The notes: generated from the sequence alone by a model not told the origin. DNA of 64,000 nucleotides from Fimbriimonadaceae bacterium (GCA_019638775.1 JAHBTD010000001.1:992001-1056000); one strand, 5' to 3'; positions 35,671 through 45,173 are shown, counted from the first letter of the stretch. Numbers and translations: made by a program.

Positions 35671-36396
35671 ATGCAGTTGACGATCCTCCATACCAACGAC
35701 TTTCACGGCTCGCTGAACGCCACAAAGGCGGAGTTCATTCGCAGCCTCAAGTTGGAGACCGATGGCCCAATCCTCTACTGCGACTCGGGCGACTGCATCA
35801 AGGCAGGCAATCTCGCAATCCCCCTGAAACCCGACCCTGCTTGGGGCTTCTTGGGAGATGCAGGATGCGATATCGGGGTGATCGGGAACCGCGAAAGCCA
35901 CGTGCTCGAAGGCGCGTTTGCGAAGAAAATAACTGGGCATCGGCACCCCCTCGTTTGTGCAAATCTAAGGAAGAAGTCCGGCGGACACCCCTTGCCAATG
36001 AGCCATATCTTTGAACTCAGCGGCCTTAAAGTGGGGGTGATCGGCGTGATGGTTCCAATGGTCACGGAGCGCATGGCCACTGCCGCTGCCAGCGCTTATC
36101 TTTGGGATGCACCGATCCCCGTCGCAGACCAACAAGCGCAGACCATGCGCGGCGGCGTGGATTGCCTCATTGCTCTCACACACATCGGGTATCGGCAAGA
36201 TCAAGAGCTTGCCGAGAAGTGCCCTCTTATCGATATCATCCTCGGCGGGCACTCGCACACGATCTTGGAGTCACCCGCAAGAGTTGGCGATACTTTTATC
36301 TGTCAGGGTGGATCGCACGGCAAGTACATCGGCAGATACATTTGGGAAGCAGGCAAAGGGATCGTGAGTTCGGCGCTTGTCGAGCTGCCTAAATAG
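35671..36396 (+). CDS. 5'-Nucleotidase-like metallophosphoesterase lacking the C-terminal domain
   Basis: A 241-residue calcineurin-like phosphoesterase of the UshA N-terminal type. It has ILHTNDFHG (first metal motif), YCDSGDC and GGHSH (last motif). The central motif, normally GNHE, reads GNRES, so the catalytic His is Arg. The usual C-terminal nucleotide-binding domain of 5'-nucleotidases is absent, and there is no signal peptide. It may have a changed activity. It sits four bases after the GNAT gene. Confidence 0.82.
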   Translation: MQLTILHTNDFHGSLNATKAEFIRSLKLETDGPILYCDSGDCIKAGNLAIPLKPDPAWGFLGDAGCDIGVIGNRESHVLEGAFAKKITGHRHPLVCANLRKKSGGHPLPMSHIFELSGLKVGVIGVMVPMVTERMATAAASAYLWDAPIPVADQQAQTMRGGVDCLIALTHIGYRQDQELAEKCPLIDIILGGHSHTILESPARVGDTFICQGGSHGKYIGRYIWEAGKGIVSSALVELPK

Positions 36397-36422
36397 AACC
36401 AGAACACCCCTGGCAATTCTGC

Positions 36423-36428
36423 TAAAAT
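36423..36428 (+). promoter_or_regulatory. -10 box TAAAAT for the Ig-like membrane protein gene
   Basis: TAAAAT with eight bases to the ATG at 36437, giving a leader of about two bases. No good -35 is seen. A ribosome site is lacking. Confidence 0.45.
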
Positions 36429-36436
36429 CAGTCCCT

Positions 36437-37999
36437 ATGAGTTTCATCGTCCGACTGGGTGCGGACCTCATTTCCGTTGAGCCTGGATCCACGATTCCGT
36501 TTTCGATTGAGATCGCGAATCGCAGTGAAACCCAGGATCGCTACGAACTGGAAATCGAGGGGCTTGATCCGGAATGGACAGCCGTCCCCGTGCCATCCTT
36601 CACGGTCGATCGAAACGATCTTCACAACGAGAAGGTTTTTTTCAAGCCTCCGCGAGTGAGCGAAAGTCTGGCGGGCAATTATCCGTTTGTGGTGAAGGTC
36701 CGGTCTTTGGAGTCTGGCGAGGTGCGTACCGCCCAAGCCGTGCTGGAGATCAAGCCGTTCCACCACATGAGCATGGAGATTGACCCCAAGAAGGCATCTC
36801 TTTCGGGGCGCGCGGACAGCATGTCGTACGAGCTCACGCTCATCAACCTCGGCAACCACGAGAACACGATGCAGCTCTTTGGGAGCGACATTGATGACCT
36901 GATCGTCGTGGACTTTGAAGAGGGAACCGTCACGATTGGGCCGGGGCAAACAAAGATCATCCAGGCCAAAGTTACGCCAACGGCGCGTAACCGGTTTGCC
37001 AGTCCGCGGCTTCATGCTCTGTCCTTTAGTGCGCGAAGCGTCGATGTGCCGTCGGTAGTTTGTTCGACGCAGGCTCACCTCGAAGTGCGTCCTTTGCTCT
37101 CCTCTTCGGCACTTGTTGCAGTTGTTTTTGCCTTGATCCTCTTTATTGGGTGGTTTGCTCTACTGCCGAAGCCACCAACCGTGGACTCGCTCATGCTCAG
37201 CACCGTCACCCCAACTAAAGGCGACGTCGTAACAGTGACTTGGGAAGCCTCTAACGCCAAGGGCGTGCGCATCACTCTGAATGGGTTAATGCTTGAGGAG
37301 GCAGGCTCTGCCAAAGGAAGCAAAACGTTTGTCGCATCGGAGTCGGGGACTGTGTCTGCGGTCGCTTTTCGAGACGGACGGGAATCGGAAGTTCGAAACC
37401 GAAGCTACGAAGTCAGCCTTCCTCTGACCTATCCCGATCCCGAGATCACGCAGTTTGACGTGAGTTCAAAGAGCCTCCGTTTCGGCGAAACGTTTGTGGT
37501 GCGATACAAATTCAGCGACTCGGTAGTCCGGGCGACGCTGGCCCCAAATGGCATTGTGCTGGACCCGAAATTGGACTCCGTAACGGTTGAGGCGAACGTT
37601 ACTGGCAAGGTCACTTACACCATCGTCGCCGAGAATGCCGACGGGAAGACCACTCGCAAGGATGTCGTCGTCACAGTGGTCGATTCTAGCGAAGCCACGA
37701 TTGTGAAGTTCGCCGCAGACAAGGAGTCGCTTGACTTCCCTGGCAGCGTGATGTTGACTTGGCAGCTCACTAAAGCCGAAAGGATCGAGCTGAACGATGG
37801 GCAATCCACGATCTTGCTTGATAGTCCCGCTGGCACAAGAGATGTGTTTATTGAGAAAACCACTGAGTTCACGATCACGGGCTATGACGCCCAAGGCAAG
37901 AAGGTCTCCCAAAAGGTCACCGTTAGAGTGAAGCCGATTGACTCACCAACGGCAAGCCCAGTCGGTGTGGGAACAACCACGGGCGGAGGCGGCATTTAG
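36437..37999 (+). CDS. Single-pass membrane protein with Ig-like domains
   Basis: A 520-residue protein. The N-terminal 220 residues look like two Ig-like or CARDB-type beta-sandwich domains (VEPGSTIPFSIEIANRSE, YELTLINLGNHENTMQLF). A single membrane helix lies at about 222-243. Two or three more Ig-like domains then follow (TPTKGDVVTVTWEAS, FGETFVVRYKFSD, FPGSVMLTWQLTKAERIEL), ending in a Thr/Gly tail. No signal peptide precedes the N-terminal domains, so they may be cytoplasmic. The family is not recognised and the role is unknown. purH begins one base after the stop. Confidence 0.72.
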   Translation: MSFIVRLGADLISVEPGSTIPFSIEIANRSETQDRYELEIEGLDPEWTAVPVPSFTVDRNDLHNEKVFFKPPRVSESLAGNYPFVVKVRSLESGEVRTAQAVLEIKPFHHMSMEIDPKKASLSGRADSMSYELTLINLGNHENTMQLFGSDIDDLIVVDFEEGTVTIGPGQTKIIQAKVTPTARNRFASPRLHALSFSARSVDVPSVVCSTQAHLEVRPLLSSSALVAVVFALILFIGWFALLPKPPTVDSLMLSTVTPTKGDVVTVTWEASNAKGVRITLNGLMLEEAGSAKGSKTFVASESGTVSAVAFRDGRESEVRNRSYEVSLPLTYPDPEITQFDVSSKSLRFGETFVVRYKFSDSVVRATLAPNGIVLDPKLDSVTVEANVTGKVTYTIVAENADGKTTRKDVVVTVVDSSEATIVKFAADKESLDFPGSVMLTWQLTKAERIELNDGQSTILLDSPAGTRDVFIEKTTEFTITGYDAQGKKVSQKVTVRVKPIDSPTASPVGVGTTTGGGGI

Positions 38000-38000
38000 G

Positions 38001-39533
38001 ATGCGACGTGCGTTGCTTTCGGTTACCGACAAATCAGGCGTCGTCGAATTCGCACAAGGGCTGGTTGCCCTCGGTTTCGATCTTGTGAGCACGGGCGGCA
38101 CAGCGAAGGCGCTGCGCGATGCGGGCTTAGCCGTGACGGACGTTTCGGAGGTCACGGGGTTTCCGGAGATGCTGGATGGACGGGTGAAGACTTTGCATCC
38201 TTTGGTGCATGGCGGACTGCTCGGTGATGTTCGACAGGAGAGCCACCGCACGGCGATGCTTGAAGCGGATATCACTCCGATTGAGGTCGTTTGCGTCAAC
38301 CTTTACGCGTTCGAGAAGACCGTCACCAACCCACACACGCTTGAAGAGGCCATCGAATCTATCGACATCGGCGGCCCAGCGATGATCCGCGCTGCCGCCA
38401 AGAACCATGCGAATGTGTGCGTGGTCGTCGATCCGAACGATTACGATTCTGTGCTTTCCTCCTTATCCGACGGTACAGAGCGCGATTTGAGAACTAGACT
38501 TGCCGCCAAAGCGTTCCGGCACACGGCGTTTTACGACTCAATGATCTCCCGCTACCTCACGGGAGCATCTGGCGAGGAGGAGCTTTCCGACACTCTTACG
38601 GTTGGCATGCGGAGATCTCTTTCGCTGCGTTACGGCGAAAACCCACATCAGACAGCCGCGCTTTACGTCGATCCATTAGGGGATGCCGGTATTGCCCGCG
38701 CCCATCAACTTTGGGGCAAAGAGCTTAGCTACAACAACATCCTTGATGGAGACGCGGCATGGGAGCTTGTTGCCGACTTGCCGGAAGGATCTTGCGCGAT
38801 TATCAAACACGGGAATCCTTGCGGCGCGGCCAAAGGGGCGACACTTGCCGAGAGCTACCGCACAGCGCGGTCGAGCGATCCGATCTCTGCCTTTGGAGGG
38901 ATTGCGGCTTTTCATGGCTTAGTGGACTTGGAAGCTGCCGAAACCATGGCGGAGAAGGGCAATTTTCTTGAAGTGGTGATCGCCACGGGCTTTACGGATG
39001 AGGCGCGTACGGTTTTTGCCGAGCGTTCGGGCTGGGGCAAGGATGTCCGGTTGCTGGAAACACCATTGCCGCCAAAAAAGAGCAGCCTCTCTATCCGCAG
39101 TATTCGCGGCGGAGCGCTCGTTCAAGGAACGGACGAGGACCCCGGCAACGAATGGCAAATTGCGACCGACAAGAAGCCGACGCCCGAACAAGCGGAGGCT
39201 TTGCGTTTCCTTTGGGCCGTGGTACAGCATGTGAAATCGAACGCGATCGTGGTTGGCGTGAAAGATCGGCTGTTGGGTACTGGGGCTGGACAGATGAACC
39301 GCGTACAATCTGTTCGGTTAGCGTTGGACCAAGCCGGTGAGGGCTCAGTGGGGGCTTGTCTTGCCAGCGATGCCTTTTTCCCATTTCCCGACAGCATTGA
39401 GACTGCAGCAAAGGCAGGGATCGTCGCCGTTATTCAGCCTGGCGGAAGCAAAAAGGACGCTGACGTGGTGGCTGCAGCGAACGAATTAGGAATCGCAATG
39501 GTCTTTACAGGTACGAGACATTTCCGCCATTGA
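38001..39533 (+). CDS. purH: Bifunctional AICAR formyltransferase/IMP cyclohydrolase
   Basis: The 510-residue enzyme does the last two steps of IMP synthesis. The N-terminal IMP cyclohydrolase has [26 protein letters not shown] and [13 protein letters not shown]. The C-terminal transformylase has [14 protein letters not shown], with catalytic Lys-His in [10 protein letters not shown]. The start at 38001 follows the previous stop by one base, and an in-frame start 63 bases further up would overlap the previous gene. Confidence 0.97.
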   Translation: MRRALLSVTDKSGVVEFAQGLVALGFDLVSTGGTAKALRDAGLAVTDVSEVTGFPEMLDGRVKTLHPLVHGGLLGDVRQESHRTAMLEADITPIEVVCVNLYAFEKTVTNPHTLEEAIESIDIGGPAMIRAAAKNHANVCVVVDPNDYDSVLSSLSDGTERDLRTRLAAKAFRHTAFYDSMISRYLTGASGEEELSDTLTVGMRRSLSLRYGENPHQTAALYVDPLGDAGIARAHQLWGKELSYNNILDGDAAWELVADLPEGSCAIIKHGNPCGAAKGATLAESYRTARSSDPISAFGGIAAFHGLVDLEAAETMAEKGNFLEVVIATGFTDEARTVFAERSGWGKDVRLLETPLPPKKSSLSIRSIRGGALVQGTDEDPGNEWQIATDKKPTPEQAEALRFLWAVVQHVKSNAIVVGVKDRLLGTGAGQMNRVQSVRLALDQAGEGSVGACLASDAFFPFPDSIETAAKAGIVAVIQPGGSKKDADVVAAANELGIAMVFTGTRHFRH

Positions 39534-39582
39534 TGTAACCTTCGCGGAATAGGGTATCGTCTACAAGCTCAGAGGGTCAACC

Positions 39583-39882
39583 GTGAAAACGCAGACAGAT
39601 TGGATCGTATTTGCAGTATCGATAGTGCTTGCACTCATCATTTCTGGCATTCTCTTTGCCATGCGGCGACAAGTGGACAAGCCGCAGGCTCCGACGCCAG
39701 TCAACGTCGCCGATCCGGCGTATCCGACAGGAGACGTCGTTTATACGAACGGACTTCCCGGCGCAAACAGCAGCGGCAGTGGTGGAGCAGGCTCCCCAGG
39801 AATGCAGGCTAACGCTCCGGCAGGTGGCGGTGGTGCAGCTGGTGGCCGCAGCCGTCCTTCATTGGGCGTTTCCGGCGGCTAA
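39583..39882 (+). CDS. Small single-pass membrane protein with Gly-rich tail
   Basis: A 99-residue product with a GTG start. A membrane helix spans about residues 8-27 (VFAVSIVLALIISGILFAM). It is followed by a Pro/Val/Ala region and a Gly/Ser/Ala-rich tail (GSGGAGSPG and GGGGAAGG). Such tails are often disordered and exposed. The gene lies between purH and remA, which starts 99 bases later. I do not recognise a family. The frame is well placed after AGAGGG. Confidence 0.6.
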   Translation: MKTQTDWIVFAVSIVLALIISGILFAMRRQVDKPQAPTPVNVADPAYPTGDVVYTNGLPGANSSGSGGAGSPGMQANAPAGGGGAAGGRSRPSLGVSGG

Positions 39883-39981
39883 ATTACTCTTTAGCGGCCT
39901 GGTTACCTAGCTTTATTGAGAATCGGGTTCGGTTTCGGTCACACTATCTTTGGCCGTCGCCGAACCCGGAGTCTTTATTAG

Positions 39982-40248
39982 ATGCCCCTTCCGCCCGTTA
40001 TTAACGTAGGGTTTTACAACTACGTGCTTACCGATAAGATCGTTGCCCTCGTGAGCAGCGAATCGGCACCTATGCGAAGGCTTGTCCAGTCGCTTAGGAA
40101 GTCGGGCAATCTCATCGACGCCACTCAAGGAAGACGCACAAAGTCGATCATTTTTACAACTGGAGACGCGGTTGTACTCTCGGCGATTTCTCAGGAGACG
40201 CTCGCAAAACGCTTGAGCACCGGGGAGGCCGCACTTGACGAAGAGTAA
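39982..40248 (+). CDS. remA: RemA/DUF370 family regulator
   Basis: The 88-residue protein matches DUF370/RemA almost along its whole length. It has [40 protein letters not shown] and [12 protein letters not shown]. In Bacillus, RemA is a DNA-binding activator of matrix and osmolyte genes. The family's partner there is usually gmk, but here it overlaps mreB by 14 bases. This could couple RemA to cell-shape genes, which is inference. Confidence 0.92.
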   Translation: MPLPPVINVGFYNYVLTDKIVALVSSESAPMRRLVQSLRKSGNLIDATQGRRTKSIIFTTGDAVVLSAISQETLAKRLSTGEAALDEE

Positions 40249-41296
40249 TGGTGGCCTTTGGCGTCGCATCAGCCATCGGTTTACCCGTGACATCGGCATT
40301 GATCTGGGTACTGCGAACACCCTTGTCCACGTGGCAGGTCAGGGCATTGTTCTCCGCGAGCCCAGTGTCGTTGCTATCAACAAGGACACTGGAGAGGTCT
40401 TAGCAGTTGGCGAAGAGGCCAAGCGGATGCTCGGACGGACCCCGGCGAATATCGTCGCGATTCGCCCCCTGAAAGACGGTGTCATTGCCGACTACGATCA
40501 GACCGAGAAGATGCTGCGTGACCTTATCGGCAAGGTCTCCCGACGTTTTGTATTGCAGCAAACCGTCGTGGTTGGCATCCCCAGCGGCGTCACCGAAGTC
40601 GAGCGCCGTGCCGTTATCCAGGCTAGCGAGCGAGCAGGCGCAACTCGGGCCTATGTCATCGAAGAGCCGATGGCGGCGGCGATTGGAGCGGGATTGCCCG
40701 TCGAAGAGCCAATTGGCTCGATGATCGTCGATATTGGCGGGGGTACCACCGAGGTTGCCGTGATCTCACTTGCGGGCATTGTGCACTCTCGTTCGATCCG
40801 CATCGCCGGAGATGAGATCGACGAAGCAATCAGCTCTTACGTGCGCCGAGCCTACAACCTCTTTATCGGCGACCGGACTTCTGAGCAGGTCAAGCTCGAG
40901 ATTGGCAGCGCGTTTCCGCTTGAGCAGGAGATGCAGGTCACGATCAAGGGTCGCGACCTTGTCACAGGCTTGCCTAAGAGCGCGGTCATCACGAGCGAGG
41001 AGGTGCGGATGGCAATTGCCGAGCCCCTTAATCAGATCGTTGAAGCCGTCAAACTCACCCTCGAAGCCACGCCGCCCGAACTTGCCGCCGACGCGATGAA
41101 CACTGGCATCGTACTTGCGGGAGGTGGGGCGCTTCTCAGGGGCATCGAACGTCTTATCAATCAAGAAACCGGGATGCCCGTGTTGATCGCTCGCGATCCT
41201 TTAAGCTGTGTCGCGCTTGGAACAGGAATGGTTGTGGAAGCGCTGCACGAAAACCCGCAGATCCGTCGTATGCTAGAGAAGTCCTCGAAGCTGTGA
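40235..41296 (+). CDS. mreB: Rod shape-determining protein MreB
   Basis: The 353-residue actin-like protein forms filaments on the inner membrane that guide cell-wall synthesis in rods. It has [16 protein letters not shown] (phosphate 1), [14 protein letters not shown] (phosphate 2), and [15 protein letters not shown] (adenosine motif). Length is normal. The TTG start lies inside remA, 14 bases before its end, so the two are translationally coupled. A start further in would lose the conserved N-terminus. Confidence 0.97.
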   Translation: MTKSNGGLWRRISHRFTRDIGIDLGTANTLVHVAGQGIVLREPSVVAINKDTGEVLAVGEEAKRMLGRTPANIVAIRPLKDGVIADYDQTEKMLRDLIGKVSRRFVLQQTVVVGIPSGVTEVERRAVIQASERAGATRAYVIEEPMAAAIGAGLPVEEPIGSMIVDIGGGTTEVAVISLAGIVHSRSIRIAGDEIDEAISSYVRRAYNLFIGDRTSEQVKLEIGSAFPLEQEMQVTIKGRDLVTGLPKSAVITSEEVRMAIAEPLNQIVEAVKLTLEATPPELAADAMNTGIVLAGGGALLRGIERLINQETGMPVLIARDPLSCVALGTGMVVEALHENPQIRRMLEKSSKL

Positions 41297-42099
41297 AGCC
41301 AAAACCCTATCGCGATGTGATTGTCGTCATCGTGCTTTGCGCGGTGGGAGTTTTGCTGGGTCGCCTCCAGAATTCGGCGCGCAACGCGGGAGGCCTCGAT
41401 TTTTTCACTTCAAGCGTGCAAATGGCAGTTCGCCCGGGCACGATAGTGTTCACCAGCATCGCCGACAGCGTTGGAAGCTTCTTTTATGGCATCACGCATG
41501 CCTCCTCATTAACCATTGAGAACCGAAGACTCAAAGAGATCGAGGCCAGGGCTGCAATTTACGACGAGCAAACAGAGTATTACCGGCGCGAGATTGACCG
41601 TTTGCGCAAAGACCTCTCGCTCACCACTTTCCCGGGCCGAACCAAGATCCCCACGCGCATTATCGGATATTCGCCGTATGAGAACCGTATCACTCTGGAC
41701 AAGGGGACGGAGGCTGGCATTAAGGCTGGTCTACCCATCCTGACTCCGGCTGGCTTCGTCGGAGTGGTGCAAAGCGCAGATGCCAAGACGAGTCAGGCCC
41801 TGCTGATCTCTTCACGCGCCCTTCAGATCGGGGCGCGCATCGACCGAACTCCGGCCGTGACAGGACTCCTGCGAGGCGACAGCCCGGGCGCTATGATTCT
41901 GGATGGCATCGACTATGCCACGACCCTACAGGTTGGCGATCTCGTGATGACTTCCGGCTTCTCGGATCACATCCCCCGAGGGATTCCTATTGGTAGGATC
42001 ATTCGGATTGAGGACGACGAGGACAACGGCTCGAAGCGCTGCATCGTCTTCCCGAACGTACAAATCGGAGATGTTCATGAGGTGTTTGTCATCCGATGA
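41293..42099 (+). CDS. mreC: Rod shape-determining protein MreC
   Basis: The 268-residue protein has an N-terminal membrane helix (about 7-24), then a coiled coil (about 65-100). The MreC beta-barrel domain follows with [20 protein letters not shown] and GFVGVVQ, then [11 protein letters not shown] and PRGIPIGRI. It lies in the periplasm and links MreB filaments to the cell-wall elongation enzymes. The GTG start overlaps the mreB stop by four bases. Confidence 0.95.
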   Translation: MKPKPYRDVIVVIVLCAVGVLLGRLQNSARNAGGLDFFTSSVQMAVRPGTIVFTSIADSVGSFFYGITHASSLTIENRRLKEIEARAAIYDEQTEYYRREIDRLRKDLSLTTFPGRTKIPTRIIGYSPYENRITLDKGTEAGIKAGLPILTPAGFVGVVQSADAKTSQALLISSRALQIGARIDRTPAVTGLLRGDSPGAMILDGIDYATTLQVGDLVMTSGFSDHIPRGIPIGRIIRIEDDEDNGSKRCIVFPNVQIGDVHEVFVIR

Positions 42100-42581
42100 A
42101 CCCTGCCAAGTACATCGTGACCGCAGCGGTGACTCTGTGGGTATGTGCCGCAATGCAGCAGGCTTTAGCCGCTCGGCTGGGGATTTTTGGCGCGAGTCCC
42201 GACTTCCTGCTGGTAGCACTTACGGCCTTGTGTCTGTTCTCTCCCAAACCGATTGGAGGGGCGTATCTTGGATTTGTAGCGGGAGCATTGAACGGGGCGA
42301 TTGCGGGAGCTAATCTGACCCATTACATCTTCAGCCGTGTGCTGGGCGGTTTTTTGGCGGCAAAGTCACGCAATCCTAAATATCCGCCAAAAGCGCCGAC
42401 GATTTTCGCAACAATGGCGGGAGTTACCCTTGTTTCTCAGATCGTCCTTATGTTTTTTGCCCCACCGTCGGGCATCGCTGGCTTCCTGGGGGCTACAATT
42501 CTCTCGGCGCTGTACAATGGCGTACTTTGTCTGCCGTTGCACGCTCTCTTACAACGAATTCTGAAGCCGGTCTATCGGTAG
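42096..42581 (+). CDS. mreD: Rod shape-determining protein MreD-like
   Basis: A 161-residue membrane protein with about five helices. Its place right after mreC (ATGA overlap) and its size identify it as MreD. The sequence alone is less clear, as usual for MreD. It is thought to be part of the Rod complex in the inner membrane. No penicillin-binding protein 2 or RodA gene follows. gdhA comes 16 bases later, perhaps in the same transcript. Confidence 0.82.
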   Translation: MNPAKYIVTAAVTLWVCAAMQQALAARLGIFGASPDFLLVALTALCLFSPKPIGGAYLGFVAGALNGAIAGANLTHYIFSRVLGGFLAAKSRNPKYPPKAPTIFATMAGVTLVSQIVLMFFAPPSGIAGFLGATILSALYNGVLCLPLHALLQRILKPVYR

Positions 42582-42597
42582 CAGGACCGCGAAAATC

Positions 42598-43848
42598 ATG
42601 AGCAAAATCAACGTCTTTGAAATGGCGCGGCAACAACTTGCCATCGCCGCCAAATATCTCGACCTCGACGACGGCCTCCACCGAGTGCTGGCGAGCCCGA
42701 AGCGGCAACTCATCGTCAACTTCCCCGTAGTGATGGACGATGGGCGAGTGGAATGTTTTGAGGGCTACCGAGTTCAGCACAACATTAGCCGTGGGCCGTC
42801 AAAGGGCGGTATTCGCTTCCACCCCGATGTCGATGTGGATGAAACCACAGCCTTGGCCATGTGGATGACCTGGAAGTGCGCGGTCGCCAACATCCCTTAC
42901 GGCGGCGCAAAGGGCTCCGTCAAGGTGGACACCAAGAAACTATCCAAGCGAGAGCTTGAAAAGCTCACACGGCGCTTTGCGTCCGAAATAAACATCGTCG
43001 TGAGCGAGCGCGGAGATATTCCCGCCCCCGATATCGGAACCAATGCACAGGTCATGGCCTGGATCATGGACACGTTCTCGATGCACCAGGGCTACACCAC
43101 CCCAGGCGTCGTCACCGGTAAGCCACTCGAACTAGGCGGCTCCGAAGGTCGTGTCGAAGCCACCGGACGTGGCGTAGTCGTTGCCGCAGAAGAGGCGGCA
43201 AAGACCATTGGAATGGATTTCCAGGGCGCGAAGCTCGTTGTCCAGGGATTTGGCAACGTCGGCTCAATCGCCGCCCGTATCGCCGAAGAGCGCGGCGCGA
43301 TTGTCGTCGGTGTTAGCGATGCCCGAGGCGGCATCTATAATCCAAAGGGTCTTCCCGTAGGAGAGCTTTGTCGCCGCTTTGCTGGCCGCGATGGCGGACT
43401 TCAGGAGTACAAAGAGGCGGAAGCGGTCTCGAACGAGGACCTCCTCGAACTGCCCTGCGACATGCTATTCCCCAGCGCGATCTCTGCGCAGATATCTGGC
43501 GACAATGCCGACCGCATCAAAGCCAAGCTCATCGCCGAGGGTGCGAACGGACCGACAACTCCTGAAGCCGACGACATCCTTTCCGACAAGGGCATCCTTG
43601 TCGTTCCGGACATCTTGGCGAACTCGGGTGGTGTGGTTGTGAGCTACTTCGAGTGGGTTCAGGACCTGCAGAACTTCTTCTGGGAAGAGGACATCGTCAA
43701 CAAGAACCTTGAGAAGATCATGCGGGCATCCTATGCGCACGTGCACGACACGATGATGCGTCACAAGACGAACATGCGCACAGCAGCGCTGATCATTGGT
43801 GTGAAGCGCGTCGCCGATGCGACCGTCATGCGCGGAATCTATCCATAA
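42598..43848 (+). CDS. gdhA: Glutamate/leucine dehydrogenase family enzyme (likely NAD(P)-glutamate dehydrogenase)
   Basis: The 416-residue enzyme has the usual glutamate-binding domain with GPSKGGIRFHPDVD and GGAKGSVKVD (catalytic lysine), then PAPDIGTNAQVMAWIMD. The nucleotide domain has VVQGFGNVGSIAA. It interconverts glutamate and 2-oxoglutarate plus ammonia. The 416-residue length fits the hexameric small type. The cofactor cannot be assigned safely. A GATC-type repeat starts right after the stop. Confidence 0.95.
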   Translation: MSKINVFEMARQQLAIAAKYLDLDDGLHRVLASPKRQLIVNFPVVMDDGRVECFEGYRVQHNISRGPSKGGIRFHPDVDVDETTALAMWMTWKCAVANIPYGGAKGSVKVDTKKLSKRELEKLTRRFASEINIVVSERGDIPAPDIGTNAQVMAWIMDTFSMHQGYTTPGVVTGKPLELGGSEGRVEATGRGVVVAAEEAAKTIGMDFQGAKLVVQGFGNVGSIAARIAEERGAIVVGVSDARGGIYNPKGLPVGELCRRFAGRDGGLQEYKEAEAVSNEDLLELPCDMLFPSAISAQISGDNADRIKAKLIAEGANGPTTPEADDILSDKGILVVPDILANSGGVVVSYFEWVQDLQNFFWEEDIVNKNLEKIMRASYAHVHDTMMRHKTNMRTAALIIGVKRVADATVMRGIYP

Positions 43849-43849
43849 G

Positions 43850-43906
43850 CTATCGGCTATCGGCTATCAGCTATCGGCGATCGGGTCGCAGATAGCTGAT
43901 AGCTAC
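43850..43906. repeat. GATAGCTGAT-type tandem repeat between gdhA and the HD gene
   Basis: A run of GCTATCGGCTATCAGC units and GATAGCTGATAGCTA. The left edge touches the gdhA stop, and the right edge supplies the TAG stop of the convergent HD gene. It belongs to the same family as the repeats in mutS and upstream of the GH78 gene. Confidence 0.85.
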
Positions 43907-44592
43907 TCCAACAGCGTCCCGTTGACCATCAGTCGGAAGCGATAGCCCAGTGTGTCGGCCGCTCGCCGGCACATCACCATGCGTGAGAGGAAGATCTCGA
44001 AGTACTCCATCACGCTGGCGTAACTCGTGTCGATCTCCAGTTCCAGCTCGATGGTGAGCTTTTCGGAATCAATGTTTACGTGGCTCTTCTGCACAGCGTA
44101 GTTCACCCGGTCATGAATGTCGAACGACTCGATGATCGGGTTTTGGACGCGGCTGAAGTGGACGTCCGACTTATCGGCAATGATCAGCGCGGCCGACATC
44201 GTATTCACCGGCACTCCGGCAAGCTCTTCGTGATTGCCGATGGCTCCCAGGATCGGCGCGACTTCGACCGGGTCCATATTCATTTCATTCAGGATCGTGA
44301 AGGCAATGTTTGCCCCGGTCATCGGGTGCCCGATACGATTGACGACATTGCCGATATCGTGAAGGTACGCGGCGATCTGGGCTAGTTCAACCTCGCGCGA
44401 CGGTGCATTCAGCTCGACCATGATGCTGCGCGTGATGCCCGCGACGATCCCCACATGGCGGTGCCCATGTTCGGTATAGCCCATCGCCCGCATGACTTCG
44501 TTGGCGCCGTTGATCAGTGCGATCACCTTGGGGTGGGTCTTAACCTCTTTGTAAGAGACCGGATGATAGGTCCCGGAAATGATAGTTTCCAT
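43903..44592 (-). CDS. HD-domain phosphohydrolase
   Basis: The 229-residue protein has an HD domain. H and HD residues appear in TEHGHRHVGIVAG and AAYLHDIGNVVNRIGHP, and further metal ligands may be in GNHEELAG and IADKSDVHFSR. HD proteins cut phosphate esters of nucleotides or of cyclic dinucleotides. No other domain is attached. The C-terminal part (about 165-229) is not recognised. Its stop codon lies in the edge of a dispersed repeat. Confidence 0.85.
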   Translation of the reverse strand: METIISGTYHPVSYKEVKTHPKVIALINGANEVMRAMGYTEHGHRHVGIVAGITRSIMVELNAPSREVELAQIAAYLHDIGNVVNRIGHPMTGANIAFTILNEMNMDPVEVAPILGAIGNHEELAGVPVNTMSAALIIADKSDVHFSRVQNPIIESFDIHDRVNYAVQKSHVNIDSEKLTIELELEIDTSYASVMEYFEIFLSRMVMCRRAADTLGYRFRLMVNGTLLE

Positions 44593-44667
44593 CGAATTGT
44601 CCTATTGTGAAACACTTGAAAGCATCTCTGGGTTCAGAGCGTTAGGTCTGTGCGCTCGCTCTGCACC

Positions 44668-44695
44668 TTGACAAGAGTCTCGGCTGTACTAAAAT
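44668..44695 (+). promoter_or_regulatory. Near-consensus sigma-70 promoter of the AraC-like gene
   Basis: TTGACA at 44668-44673, a 16-base spacer, and TAAAAT at 44690-44695. The transcript should start near 44702, so the GTG at 44703 (or 44700) is at the very 5' end. This is the best promoter in the window. Confidence 0.75.
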
Positions 44696-44702
44696 AGGGG
44701 TG

Positions 44703-45173
44703 GTGTTGCCGTTTGAAAGCCTGAATACGAGCGTGCCGTTGGTATACCGTCGAAACCTCCTCGACATGGAGACGTTTCGGCGGATGCTCCTTTCGCGCGA
44801 GTTTTTGGCTGAGAACTTTGCAGAACCGATGACCCTAGCCAAAGCCGCAGAGCAGGCATTCTTCTCGCCCTATCACTATCAAAGGCTGTTTACACGGGCG
44901 TTTGGGGAGAGTCCGCAGGAGTTTCTGACACGCTTACGCCTGGAGCATGCCCAGACTCTTTTGCGGGGTCGTGACCTGACCGTGAGCGAGGTCTGCTTGG
45001 AGGTCGGCTACAGCAGCTTAGGATCGTTCTCTACGCTTTTCGCACGGAAAATGGGGTGTCCGCCCACCGAGTTTCGACGTGTGTTTTCTTTCCCTGGATT
45101 GTGGGAGTTGAAGAGCATCCCTGGATGCGTGCGGGCGATGAATGGGCTGTCCCGGCCTGAGGCCGTGATCTGA
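44703..45173 (+). CDS. AraC-family transcriptional regulator, short form
   Basis: A 156-residue protein made of a short N-terminal segment (about 35 residues) and the two helix-turn-helix motifs of AraC-type DNA-binding domains. These are MTLAKAAEQAFFSPYHYQRL and VSEVCLEVGYSSLGSFS, followed by GCPPTEFRR. There is no ligand-binding domain, so it may answer to amount or phosphorylation only. It probably regulates the next genes, such as the VOC gene 88 bases downstream, which is inference. GTG, GTG and TTG codons at 44700-44708 all keep the frame. Confidence 0.85.
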   Translation: MLPFESLNTSVPLVYRRNLLDMETFRRMLLSREFLAENFAEPMTLAKAAEQAFFSPYHYQRLFTRAFGESPQEFLTRLRLEHAQTLLRGRDLTVSEVCLEVGYSSLGSFSTLFARKMGCPPTEFRRVFSFPGLWELKSIPGCVRAMNGLSRPEAVI

